From positions 3,023,344-3,087,343 of the forward strand of contig JACEVL010001161.1 in the NCBI GenBank assembly GCA_020284085.1: DNA of 64,000 nt, in the 5' to 3' direction. This DNA is from Aporrectodea caliginosa (Eukaryota > Annelida > Clitellata > Crassiclitellata > Lumbricidae). This document shows, one piece after another, positions 24,346-35,231 of this stretch (position 1 is its first letter; each line of letters opens with the position of its first letter). Under the pieces are notes generated by a model, which was not told the origin of the DNA, ran no database searches, and saw only the letters and a program-made list of their open reading frames with translations. Made by a program: the position numbers and the translations under genes.

Positions 24346-25127
24346 TGGCTTGGCTATCGTCTGCAGCTTCGAAAGATGGACTTGCAGCTTTGCTTTCTAC
24401 CTTGAACTCTTGTTGTACTTGTGTTCGTATAGTATAAGAACTACCGTATTTGAATTAACGATTTAACTTGTTCTGCCAGAAACCCTCTTTCATTGACTCA
24501 CTGGTTGGCTAGCTAACGGCCCAAATAACTTGGCTCATTAGAGGTATTGCAGGTGGAGCTGAATGTTGGTTTCTTAAGTACTGCTGTTGGATGAAAATGT
24601 AACTAGAAGACATTACATACATAAAACTTCTTTTGTGTCTGCTAGGTGCTAAAGGTAAGCTATCACATTATACTCGGGCTTATTTTAAGGTCACTGTGTT
24701 GTTAACTTGTTGTTATTAAGGCAATTTTTATGGTTGTGAGTCGTGCAGTAGAAATTTGTTATGTTATTTATGGTTGTTTTTATATCATTGCAGTTTATTT
24801 CTAAAAACATTAATAAACAACTATCAGTTGCTAACAATGTTTGTTAAAATGTGACTGTTAATGGTGTTGGTTAAACTCCTGTATACTTAATTAGATACAG
24901 TAATTAACCAGGGAAATCTGAACTTTTAGACCTTTTGTTGCTGTTAGATGTATAACTATTGTTATGTAGTATCTTTGTAAGCTTTCTATTCTATGAATTT
25001 ATTCATAGTCATTTTACATGCTCTCCATTCTAGTTGCAGTATTGTTTTGTATAAATTTTTGGTCAAAGATGTAATCTTTTATGAACCTTTGTCTTGGTGT
25101 TTGGAAAACAACACATCCTCACATTGA
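24346..25127. other. No recognised feature
   Basis: AT-rich intergenic sequence with no long open frame or repeat that I can name. Confidence 0.5.
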
Positions 25128-25190
25128 CACTTTAATGATGAGCTGCATTGGTTTCCCAGTCGCTTTTAGTACACTCTTGTCGTTGAAGTG
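25128..25190. mobile_element. 63-bp miniature TIR element, third copy
   Basis: Reverse-complement copy of the element at 13173: CACTTTAATGATGAG, GCATTGGTTTCCCAGT and CGTTGAAGTG. The flanks are not exact TTAA. Confidence 0.6.
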
Positions 25191-25626
25191 AAAGAAGACA
25201 TATATACAGTGTGGACTAGCTAATATGAAATCGTCGAGGGACCTGCCTTATGATACAGACCACATGTAAAAGGCATAATGTGGAATGCTGAAAATGTGAG
25301 TGTTTAGTTCTATACTGCAGGTCTTATATGGTGTGTTAAACAATAGGCCTACAACATGTTAAGTTAATGGCTTTGGGGGATAACACTTAAACAGGAGCAC
25401 GTAACTGAGTCCACACTGTGTCTATGTGGTTTTGGTCAGTTCTTGACTTGTGAATGACTGTTTCTTGAGTGTATGCATTGCAATTTCTTAACTGCTACAG
25501 TCATCCAGATATTTTACTCACAAGCAGTGTTAACTGTTTTATGAAGAGGTTGTGGAAAGGTTTAATGAGAGCTTTCTCACAATGTGAACAGAACTGTTAA
25601 CATTAGATACATTGAATATGTACCAA

Positions 25627-26149
25627 GGGGTCATTGCATAATTACGTAACGCTCCAGGGTGGGTGGGTGGGGTCCTTGAAAACGTTACGAAACGTTAGGT
25701 GGGTGGGTGGGTGGGTGGGTGGAGCTGAACGTTACGTAACGCTTTTAAAAACAGTTTAGTTATAAATGAATTTTAAATTAACATCAAATGACACTATTGA
25801 CATGATGTGATCGAAGTTCAAACTTCGTGCCATTGATTTAAAACTTAACTAAACACGCAATAGTATAAACTTTATAAAGCAAGCATTCATTGAGCATTAT
25901 TTTAAAATTAAAAGTTGAAATTTAATCTGTTTTTATTTGCAAAAATTTAAAGAAAATTTAAATTTTTAGACAACAATCGACATGTTAAAGAAAAGTAAAG
26001 TTACTCATATGCCAGAACTTTACCGAGACCTAACAATAAATACGTAACGCTGGGTGGGTGGGTCTAGGGAAACGTTACGAAGCGTTACAGGGTGGGTGGG
26101 TGGGTCAAAAATGGTCATTTTCGGCGTTATGTAATTATGCAATGACCCC
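25627..26149. mobile_element. TIR DNA element (non-autonomous) with GGTGGGT tracts
   Basis: Left end GGGGTCATTGCATAATTACG and right end in reverse complement GGGGTCATTGCATAATTACA form long TIRs. Next to both ends are GTGGGTGGGT tracts and AACGTTACGAA motifs. A 3-bp CAA flank on each side is a possible TSD. No transposase. Superfamily not assigned. Confidence 0.75.
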
Positions 26150-26548
26150 CAAAGGGTCTCAAGTTTTCATTATTCGAGCTTATCCAGAGTTTGCTTTGTT
26201 TTGAATGCCTTTGCTGGCCATTGTCTTTGATATCAATATGATGCCTATCAGTATTTGCTGTTATGTTTCTCTCATCAGTCTCCAAGGAATAAGTTGTTCT
26301 GTTCAGTGGCTTGTGTATGGTGAATGTGTAGAAAGAAGAAGGAGCCACTTGGACTCATTGTCACCTGAGGTTTATGTTTCAGATCAAATGATGTATGAAT
26401 ATTTAAGATTGTAAGAATTGTACAGAATTCTGAAATATAATTTTTGAATGTACATGTACTATTAACTTATTTGCTTGTTTTCCAGCATAAACAAATTCAA
26501 CCTATTTAAAGGAAAACTTTATGTGATTAATATTTGAAGGAAATACAC

Positions 26549-26580
26549 AATATATATATATATATACACATATATATGTT
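26549..26580. repeat. TA/CA microsatellite
   Basis: Short run of TATATATATATATACACATA. The surrounding 26150-26700 shows nothing else recognised. Confidence 0.7.
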
Positions 26581-26878
26581 ACATATAATAGACCTATATG
26601 TATATTTACTGGTGCATGTTCTCTTCTTGACCAACAGTAGCCATGTTGCTGGTTCACAACCCGGAACAAGCAGTGTTCAATAAAGGTCTTTATTTGATGT
26701 ATAATTGTAATGGTAACCGGACATTTATATAGTGCCGCTCAGAAATCAGCAGCGCTCTCGACCTGCATCAGTGCCTGTATCAATGAACAGGATAGCCTTG
26801 AGGTGTCTCCAGAACTGGGAAGGTGAGAGGGCTAGTAACTAGTTTGACAGTCACATAAGATTAACAACTACGCACCTA

Positions 26879-27351
26879 ATAGTCCATAAATGATGTCACG
26901 CACCTAGGGGGGCAGACTCCGCAGAGGGGTCGGAAATTGTAACGATGTGTGACATCGGGGTGGGGGTTTGAGAAATGTGATGTCACATCAGGTCTGTGTA
27001 ATTAAATTTAACAAATAACAACAATTTAATTTTAATAATAACCACTAATTTTGAGTATTAAATTTTAATAATTTTTTTGATTATTTTAATGTATACGGGC
27101 ACCATTATTAATAATTTTCTAATTATTTAAATATTAAATTTTGGTCACCGTTAGATTTTTAAAATATTCATGCTCTCCCTATTTGTTCCACGAAGGAGCA
27201 TTTTGCTTCGCCATGGAAATTTTGTTTTGGGGTGGGGGTCAGAGCTTTGTGACGTAATTTTTCAGGGGGATGTAACTTTTTGTGACGAGGGGGTCACTGA
27301 GGGGGGGTCAAAATCGGCCAAAATTGCGTGACGTCATTTATGGACGGCCCC
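26879..27351. mobile_element. TIR DNA element (non-autonomous), second type
   Basis: Left GTCCATAAATGATGTCACGC and right in reverse complement CGTCCATAAATGACGTCACG are inverted repeats. The interior has G-rich tracts (GGGGTGGGGGT). The left tip is decayed, so the TSD is unclear. Layout resembles 25627-26149, but the TIR sequence differs. Confidence 0.7.
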
Positions 27352-27596
27352 TATTCAATAACGGTTTAGTCAAGAAACTAGTTAAAGATACTTTCAGGCT
27401 ATTCTTCAACATTTCAATTGATATGACACACAGCCTCAACTAACTTCAACAAGAGCCTCTGTACTCCGCATCTATCTCCGACGAACCTTATACCTCCCCT
27501 TTCTTTCTCTTATAGTATCCCAAAGGAAACCAGTTCCTTCAACAACTAACTATTCAAGCATAACTAAAAAGGATTGACTAACCTAAGACCCACTAG

Positions 27597-28114
27597 TATA
27601 CCCCAAGCCGCCGCCATAGCCGCCGAATTTTGTCCAAGCCGATTAGCCGCCGGAAATTTTACGGCTTAGCCGAAAAACTGCTAGCCGCCGGAAAAAAGTT
27701 CAGCTAATTCAGCTAGAACACGCACAAAGTTGCAATGTGATTATGAAGTTTTGCGGCTGGGTTAGTAGTTTGTAGGCTAGTTATAGTTAGACCGCAATAA
27801 GCGATTAGTGCAGTTCATTGCCATCTATTGTAATGGACTTATTGAAACTATACTGTTTTGTATGACTTTCTGTACGCCACTAATAGGCCTAATTGTTCAG
27901 TTTTATGACATTGTAACAGTTGTTCTAATGTCTAACTAATTGGCATTTTGGAACTCTCTGTTGTCGATACACATTTTGAACGAACTATGTTTCAAGCAGT
28001 AATTTTTACGGCTAGCCGAAAAAGGTAGTTTACATCATTTTACAGCTAGCCAAAAAGCCGCTGTAAATCTTTTCAAGCCAACCGTTAGCCTAAAAAATTG
28101 CGGCTTGGGGTATG
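27597..28114. mobile_element. TIR DNA element, 518 bp, with 8-bp TSD
   Basis: Ends TATACCCCAAGCCGC and, inverted, CATACCCCAAGCCGC. The flanking 8-bp direct repeat CCCACTAG is perfect (27589-27596, 28115-28122). Subterminal AGCCGCC/AGCCG motifs recur at both ends. An 8-bp duplication fits hAT or P-like elements. No transposase. Confidence 0.8.
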
Positions 28115-28122
28115 CCCACTAG

Positions 28123-29074
28123 ACACCTCTTTCAGTATTTCCCTGTCGCATCAAGTATCCCACTAACATCTCTTCAGTATCTGACATGACAATTAAGATG
28201 TGCAACAATATAATTGTTACAAGGTCCCACTCCCCAAAGACAATGATCCTCACTTGGTTACGATAAAGTAGTATATTCTCTAAATTAATAGTACATTTAC
28301 AGTATACATTTCCAGAAAACAGAAAAACGTAGACAAGCAGCCATTCTGGAGGTCCAGACATCAAACACTTCAGCTTAACACACACAAGAAGCTCTTGTTT
28401 ACAAGCGCACACGAAATGTCAGAAAGCCACAACGTTGTAATAGAAGTACATGTAGCCTTAAACAGTTTCAAACTTAACTAATACAACTCGAGACTTGGCT
28501 TCCCTAACCTAAACACACCAAAAGATCTCTTCAGATAAAAATCTAATGCCAATTAGCTCTCTCATCGTTCTTTTACAGTTCCTTATACAGTGTAACTTTA
28601 GAAGGCCGCCAGATGGTCAAGAATCAGTCGACGACTGAACTTTAATTCATTCATGCAGAACTAGTCAACAATTATAACAATAACAGAAGTCACCATCCTT
28701 ATAAGAACTATCACGCACACACACGCACATTGTGACGGGGGCAGCAACCCCAACAATGTGGCATAGTTAACGACTTTTTTCTCCTTCCCACGCCGGAGAT
28801 GCGTAGGCCTATATACTATAGGCGTATTGGTTCAATTCTTTCCTAGGAGGCGAGAACCAATACCCAGCGTCTCAATGTTCGGGTATGTTTAAGGTTGCCA
28901 GATACATGGATAGCCTAAGGAGGACACAGAAAGCCACAAAGGAGGACGCATTGAATGTTTGACTCCGGAGTCGTGGGGTCTCCTAAGCAGCCTAGAAACA
29001 AAGTCACATTGGAAAGCTGTATGAAATCAATTGAGGCTGTTTATAAGCATGTTGCAAAGTATTTATTTAAGCAA
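28123..29074. other. No recognised feature
   Basis: Intergenic sequence; short open frames show no recognisable domain. Confidence 0.45.
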
Positions 29075-29690
29075 TCAATTGATTACACACAGTATTTCTC
29101 TGGATAGTAACATTCCGACACTATTGCCACTTTGACGAAAGATGGAAGGTCCAACCATTGAGAAGGCACGGTGCTGCCTAATTAAGGAGCGAGCCCGAGG
29201 GACTAAGATCGAGTTCTCCCCCAGCAGAAGATCGGAAGACTCGACGGCTGCAGCTGTATCAGAAAGCGGACGACAAAGATGACTCCGATAGGCCGTGGCA
29301 CAGCCAAGGATGCACCGCCAGACCAAAACAGCAAACCTATTAGAGATGCGTTGTGGGGCAGAGAGCCAGTACAATACATCCCACATATAATACATAAACA
29401 GGAGCATATTTGGGAAAGCCCCTCTAAGACGAGCAGCTGAACGAAAAACCGGTCACGGCGCCCAATTAGTCCAAGTGGCTCTGTGGCAAACCCACCAGGA
29501 TCAAACTGCAGTGATTCAATCTGCTAGTAACAAAAGCATGGATAAGGATCACAGCAGCGTCACGGGATAGGGAGCGAGAAATAACCCTCAATTGACGTAG
29601 CTGATAATAGCAGCTAAGGGCAAGCTCAGATGTGACGAATTGATTCCTCGACGTCGAGAATATTATATTCAACACTTTATTTGTTATTGT
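29075..29690 (-). mobile_element. Degraded LINE C-terminal fragment, same family as 58950-59640
   Basis: Minus-strand frames include LSCYYQLRQLRVISRSLSRD, TSRLNHCS, LSAPQRISNRFAVLVWRC and HRAFSMVGPSIF. These match line by line the plus-strand LINE at 58950-59500, with frameshifts and truncations. Confidence 0.8.
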
Positions 29691-29925
29691 AGCTTACCTC
29701 TGACCTGATATAATGCATATTTTTATGTTTTGGCGGCTATATTGGCCGCCATCTTGGATAGTAACATTCCCACACTATTGCCACTACGATAAATCGATTC
29801 CTTGACCTTGATAATGTTAAATTTGATAATTCACTTGTTATTGTAGCTTACCTATGACCTGATATATACAGTTTTCTGTGTTGGCGGGCATATTGGCCGC
29901 CATCTTGGTTAAAATGCATTTTTGG
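29620..29925. repeat. Tandem duplication of about 170 bp
   Basis: Two diverged copies share TTGTTATTGTAGCTTACCT, GACCTGATAT and ATTGGCCGCCATCTTGG. AGTAACATTCC.ACACTATTGCCAC also recurs at about 29105 and 29760. Confidence 0.7.
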
Positions 29926-29935
29926 GGGTGATCCC

Positions 29936-31755
29936 GTGGTGCGATTTTGTGGGATTTTGGATATGTTATTCAGCAATGGAAACTGAGCAGGAAACTGTTT
30001 AGAAAGCGTCTGCAGCAATTTTCCCAGGTCTAACTGTAAATTGCCTGGACATACTAGGCCTATAGGCCTACTCAGAGCCGTATTTCATATATACGGCTCT
30101 GGGCCTACTACCAGCTTTGTGATCGCGCGGCCGCCATCTTTGATGACGTCATAGCCGGCAAATCTACCAGGTGGCTGATGTCCACCCAAGTCGAAAATAC
30201 TTAACAGGACACCTACTCAACATTTCTGAAAGAAAATTCTCCATACTCAAAATTTCCTACAGAACTATAGTAAGATCCAGGACTACCTCTTGTACCTAGT
30301 CGATTAAGTCTATTTAAATATCTTATATTAAATGATGGAAATCTGTTTTACTTAACGCGTCCAAATTTTATATTTGGCGTAATGACTGACTTTTACAAAT
30401 GAATCTCTTAACTCGATCAGCATGAAACTTGTTTCAGATGAGTTTAATAATTATGAGTTGCGTATTCTGAACCTATTGGGCAGATACTGCAAAAATAAAA
30501 CTAATTAATGCAGAACAGCACTCGTAACATTTCTCCTGCATGTGGCAGTATCAACGTACATGTACCCCACCCACTAGTCGGCCTAAAGCGCCAAAAGAAA
30601 GCTAGGCCTGAGTTGCGGGAACCAGCTTATTCACAGTCAAATTAAAGGCCATTAGTAATAGTTGACAGAAGATGGGTGAAAACTGAAGGTAGGCCTACAT
30701 ATTGCAGACTGCAGATGTCGAAACTGTTGTATGATAACATTATGTTCCTGTTGTTGACATTGACACAGGCGGCAGGCCTATAGGCCTATGCCTAACGATC
30801 GTAGCCTATAGGATATAGCGCCCGTAAGTAGCAACTGCAAATACAACTGCATTTAATGTTGCCCTCCTGTTAAAGTTTAGAAGTGTACATACGACATCGC
30901 ATCTATAGGCTACATGTATAATTGTATATAGCGCTGAACAATTGTGCTGTAATGATGTGCTCAAGGTATCCATTTATACGCCCTCAAACAACTGCAACAA
31001 GACAACAACTGATAAATAACGTCTCTAAGCTTTGTGCAAGTCTGAAGTCAAACACGATCTCGACGCTCTACCACCCGTATGAATCTACAGGACCAAGCGT
31101 TCACATTATTATAAGAGTTTCTTCCTTTCAACACTGGTCAATCCTTCCGGAACAATCTTCCAGTGCCGGATCCAGCTCAATATCATGCATTTTGAGACTA
31201 AGTCATAGGCCCTAAACATATGAGCCACGTACGCAGTGCTCCTATATAGGCAAAGATTCTTTAATGTGCCATTAAAATGTACAAGTATACTGAACCTGAT
31301 TCATAATATGCTGTGCATTGAAGTAACGTAATCTTACATTCCAATCTGAACAGAAAGTCAAGTGCACACGAAGTCTTTGTGATCATTCGATCATAATCAA
31401 CAACCTATTCCAGAAGAATTAAGCATAACTTCGATTTCTAACAGTCGTAACTCTGATTGTGGAATTTGTAAAGCATGTCAAAAGAAGTTTGTCATGACCT
31501 TTAGTTCGTAATTGATTTTCAGACGAGTTCAATAACTTAAGTTGCAGAGGCCACTCAGAACCAATAGGCCTATAGTAAACTGGTGCAGGAGATACGTCTG
31601 TTAAGCAGCTACAGATCTGTGGCAGGGTCTTGTATGGTTGATTCATCGTCAACTTCGGATAACTGAAGGTCCATTAGTCTTCGGTAGCTTCTCATAGTTC
31701 GTAGCCTCCTGCAAAATAGCATATGATTGCAATTAACAATAATCAGTGCACATTT
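29936..31755. other. Intergenic, no gene recognised
   Basis: Contains a short repeat at about 30590-30640 (GTTGCGGGAACCAGCTTATT), also found at about 17240 and 63525, and many TAGGCCTA-type palindromes. No supported coding region. Confidence 0.45.
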
Positions 31756-31759
31756 GATT

Positions 31760-31995
31760 AGGTGTAAAGCAATGTTTAATTTGGGGGGGGGTCAACCCCG
31801 TAGCTCTTCCTCTAACCCATCAGCTAAGTAACTGAAAAGATGTTGGGGTCAGGCAACTATAAAGTATCTCATGTGTCGTCAGTGGTTTCGTGTACAACAT
31901 ATCAACATCAGATGTTGAACTGCGCTCGTGTAGGCCTACCTTGGTAATCTTAAAATTTTCCACCCCAGCTTTTTTTGACGATTAAAGCACTAGTG
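31760..31995 (+). repeat. Interspersed repeat, copy 1 of 2
   Basis: Shares GCTGAAAAGATGTTGG-like sequence, a G-run start followed by TCAA, and an AAATTTTC.ACC...CTTTTTGAC stretch with 40095-40320. Diverged copies of one unknown family. Confidence 0.6.
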
Positions 31996-32059
31996 TAAAG
32001 TTTCTACAAGGGAAAACGGATGATCGCTGACGTTAGCTAACTGCGTTCAAGGCCGCGAC

Positions 32060-32900
32060 ATCGAACTGCTGAGTCATCCGCCCTATTCTCTAGACCTAGC
32101 ACCATCTGATTTGCACATGTTCTACAATGTTGAGATTCACTCTGTGGACTCCATGCTTTTCAAAACGATGAAGATGTCGTTCAGGCCATAAATTAGTGGA
32201 CTGGCTTGATGAAAAGTTCTTCGTGGACGGTGTAAAAGCAGAGGAACGGACATTATCCCCTGGACATAATCCCCCGGAAATAATCCCCCCGGACAAAATC
32301 CGCCCGGACAAAATCCCCCAGCAAGGACATAATCCACCCCCAGGCTACGATTATAGGCCTAATCGTATAATATTTTTTAACTAAGTCTTTGTTTCAATAG
32401 AAGCTGGATAAGTTTTTGCTTAAATAGAAGTGGGATTGACGAAAATAATTCTTGTCTGTCATACATACATAGTCTATATATACATACATTCGTTAATTGA
32501 AAATTTTATTTTAGAAGTGAACGCCATTAACAAGTCTTTCAGTTAAGAACTGAACTACATTAACACATCTTAACGTCAAATCTATATGACACTAACAAGT
32601 CTTCACTTTATAACTGAATAACCGATTGACACTAACAAGTCATAACTTTCGAACTGAATGACACTAACAAGTCTTAAGTTTAGGCGTACAACCGAATGAC
32701 ATAGCGAACAAAAACAGGACATTAAGGTTTACCAATGACATGCAGAAATAGGCTAATAGCACAGAGGGGATTATGTCCGGGGATTATGTCCGGCGGGAGG
32801 AGGGGGGGTTATGTCCGGGGGATAATGTCCTACAATTGTAAAAGCACTTGAACATCGCTGGGGAAAATGTTTTGCACTTGGTGGAGACTATGTTGAAAAA
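32060..32900 (+). pseudogene. mariner transposase C-terminal fragment, split by another transposon
   Basis: Left part 32060-32240 reads SHPPYSPDLAPSD, the conserved mariner catalytic block (final D of the D,D34D triad), then decays. Right part 32837-32900 reads VKALEHRWGKCFALGGDYVE then a stop, the usual mariner C-terminus. The 596 bp between them is an inserted element (32241-32836) flanked by a 10-bp duplication. No intact N-terminal part was found upstream. Confidence 0.85.
32241..32836. mobile_element. TIR element inserted in the mariner gene, 10-bp TSD
   Basis: The 10-mer TGTAAAAGCA is duplicated at 32231-32240 and 32837-32846. Both ends carry GGACATTATCCCC in inverted orientation and clusters of GGACATAATCCCC motifs. 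A 9-10 bp duplication fits MuDR-like elements (inference). No transposase. Confidence 0.75.
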
Positions 32901-32989
32901 CTGTAAAGAAATCCTCATTAAAGTCCTTTGCTTTTATGTTTTTCTTACTACTTATTGATCAACCCTCGTATTGGGGTGTATACTTTTAT

Positions 32990-33457
32990 GTGTGTATACA
33001 TGTATGTGTATGTATGCATGTATGTATGTATGGATGTATGTATGCATGTATGATTGTATGTATGTATGTATGTATGTATGTATGTTTGTATGATTGTATG
33101 TATGCATGTATGTATGTATGCATGTATGTATGTATGTGTTTATGTATGTTTGTATGTATGTATGTATGTATGTATGTATGCTTGTATGTATGTATGTATG
33201 TATGTATGTATGTATGTATGTATGTATGTATGTATGTATGTATGTATGTATGTATGTATGTATGTATGTATGTATGTATGTATGTATGTATGTATGTATG
33301 TATGTATGTATGTATGTATGTATGTATGTATGTATGTATGTATGTATGTATGTATGTATGTATGTATGTATGTATGTATGTATGTATGTATGTATGTATG
33401 TATGTATGTATGTATGTATGTATGTATGTATGTATGTATGTATGTATGTATGTGTAT
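32990..33457. repeat. (TATG)n microsatellite, about 460 bp
   Basis: Near-perfect TATG/TGTA repeat, interrupted at the left by TGCATG, TTTG and TGATTG variants and almost pure from about 33190 on. The long open frames across it are artefacts. Confidence 0.97.
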
Positions 33458-34675
33458 AGAATATGATGGTTCTTATGAACGCGCAGAAAATTTCGCTAGT
33501 CACTCAAAGCATTGTAAGATCGTTAAATGGAACCTGGATGGAGAAAGAATCGGCCAGGCTCAAAAGACACAAAGCGCATGAAAAGGATTGGTAACGAAGC
33601 GAATTTGCTTCTCGAATGGTCATTTGGAATTGATATTTGACGAGGAAATTATTGAGGGCATATATAATTATAGCCGTAGCCATCCATTTGATCCACTGCT
33701 CAAGTCCAGCAGTCACCAGCTGCACCCCTGTAAAGGAATAGGACTCGTGAAGATGAGGGCACGCTCTAGAAGCTCTCTATGTTATTCAATATTCATCGTG
33801 GGAGTTTGGGTCATCCTGCGAGCTTGTCATTCCTGCAGCGTTATTCATCACTTCCTTGTTGCTGCTAACAATGTGCTGCTCTTTCGTCGGGACATCCCTT
33901 ATGAGCAATTCTGCCATGATCAATCGATGGCCAAGTTCTTTGAAACCTCTTGAACGGGACAGTAAAATCATGGACCAGCCAATGAGTTGATTACCTCTCC
34001 AACGATAACCTAAAAAAGTGTCATCGACATACAGGATATTGCAGTAACTCCTCTGTCATTTTCCTTACATGGTGTTTCATCCTCTGTTGAAACCTCAGAG
34101 CTACAGCAGCATCGAAGATATCGTCTTCACTTTCTCAGTAAGATGCCTGTCATTATAAGCGCTGCCACAATTGCATTGGCCACTGCTTCCCCGAAGCCTA
34201 TACTATTCGGAATCTCGAGCACATTCACTAGGTGCTTCACTATTAGTCCTGTTATAAGAATGGATAAACGATCAACTTCCTCAGGCTGTCCAGAACTACC
34301 AGGAACAAGCTTTCTACCACAATGTAGGTCCTACTACAACTTGAACACCAGGTTCAAATCGCTTTCAAAACTGTCATTCAGCTGCATGGACAACTGTTTA
34401 ATAATTATTGTGCTGCGTCAAATAGACCAACGATTCAAGATTCGGGTCTTGACCAAAAGCTTCATAGAAAAATCCAGACTGAACTTCGACCGCTGATTTT
34501 TGCATTATGCAGGCCCGCTGAAAGAGGTAGGCTATAATTATAGCCTATCATTCACTGCACCAGTTAACAGTGACATAAAAGTAGTACAATACACTTCACT
34601 CGGACAAACATCTTCACCTGTCCATCGTTTTGCCAACTGATGTAATATTTTCGTTGTAATGACACTTAGGCCTAA
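33458..34675. other. No recognised feature
   Basis: An open frame of about 120 codons at 33588-33953 has no recognisable domain, splice context or homology signal; not called as a gene. Confidence 0.4.
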
Positions 34676-34676
34676 C

Positions 34677-34677
<1 letters not shown>

Positions 34678-34722
<45 letters not shown>
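34678..34722. repeat. (TA)n microsatellite
   Basis: About 20 TA units. Followed at 34740-34800 by a decayed LINE/SINE 3' end (TCTCTGAGTAGGTCTCTTGA, then AATGAGTGAATAAATGAATG). Confidence 0.9.
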
Positions 34723-35231
34723 CTATAGCGCAGAGTAGGTCTCTGAGTAGGTCTCTTGAAGAGGTTCTATGTAAATTCTCAGAATGAGTGAATAAATGAA
34801 TGTTTTGAAAGCGCAGGGAGCGCTTTATGTCTAAAAGGCATCCTGGTAAAAACAAACGCCGAAGAGGACCGTGAAACTTTTACCAAGAAAATGTTGTGTG
34901 GAACCCCCTTGGAATATTTCGAAATACTTTGCATACGAGTGTTTATTGTCGTTACGAAAACAACCACTGGATGTCCCAGACACTCTCAACAATTACTTTT
35001 GGCTGCTACTATAGTGTGTGTGTACTTCTATGTATGTAGGCCTACGTATACGTGGGCCTATGTATGCATGCATTCTTAGAATCGCTTGAAGGGTGCGTCG
35101 ACGGTCGAGCAGACTATACCGGGTGTTTCGGAGTGGGTATTGTCTACTCGACTTGTTTCTGGATTTAGCTCATTTCTTTATGTTTACATTTAGAGTTGAA
35201 CGAACTCAATTGATTAGGTATACATTATGTC

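Noticed and set aside
32936..33581. Frames of 120-180 codons with MYVC or HTYI repeats
   Set aside because: They are produced by the (TATG)n microsatellite.
33588..33953. 121-codon open frame
   Set aside because: No recognisable domain, splice support or codon signal; sits beside a microsatellite.
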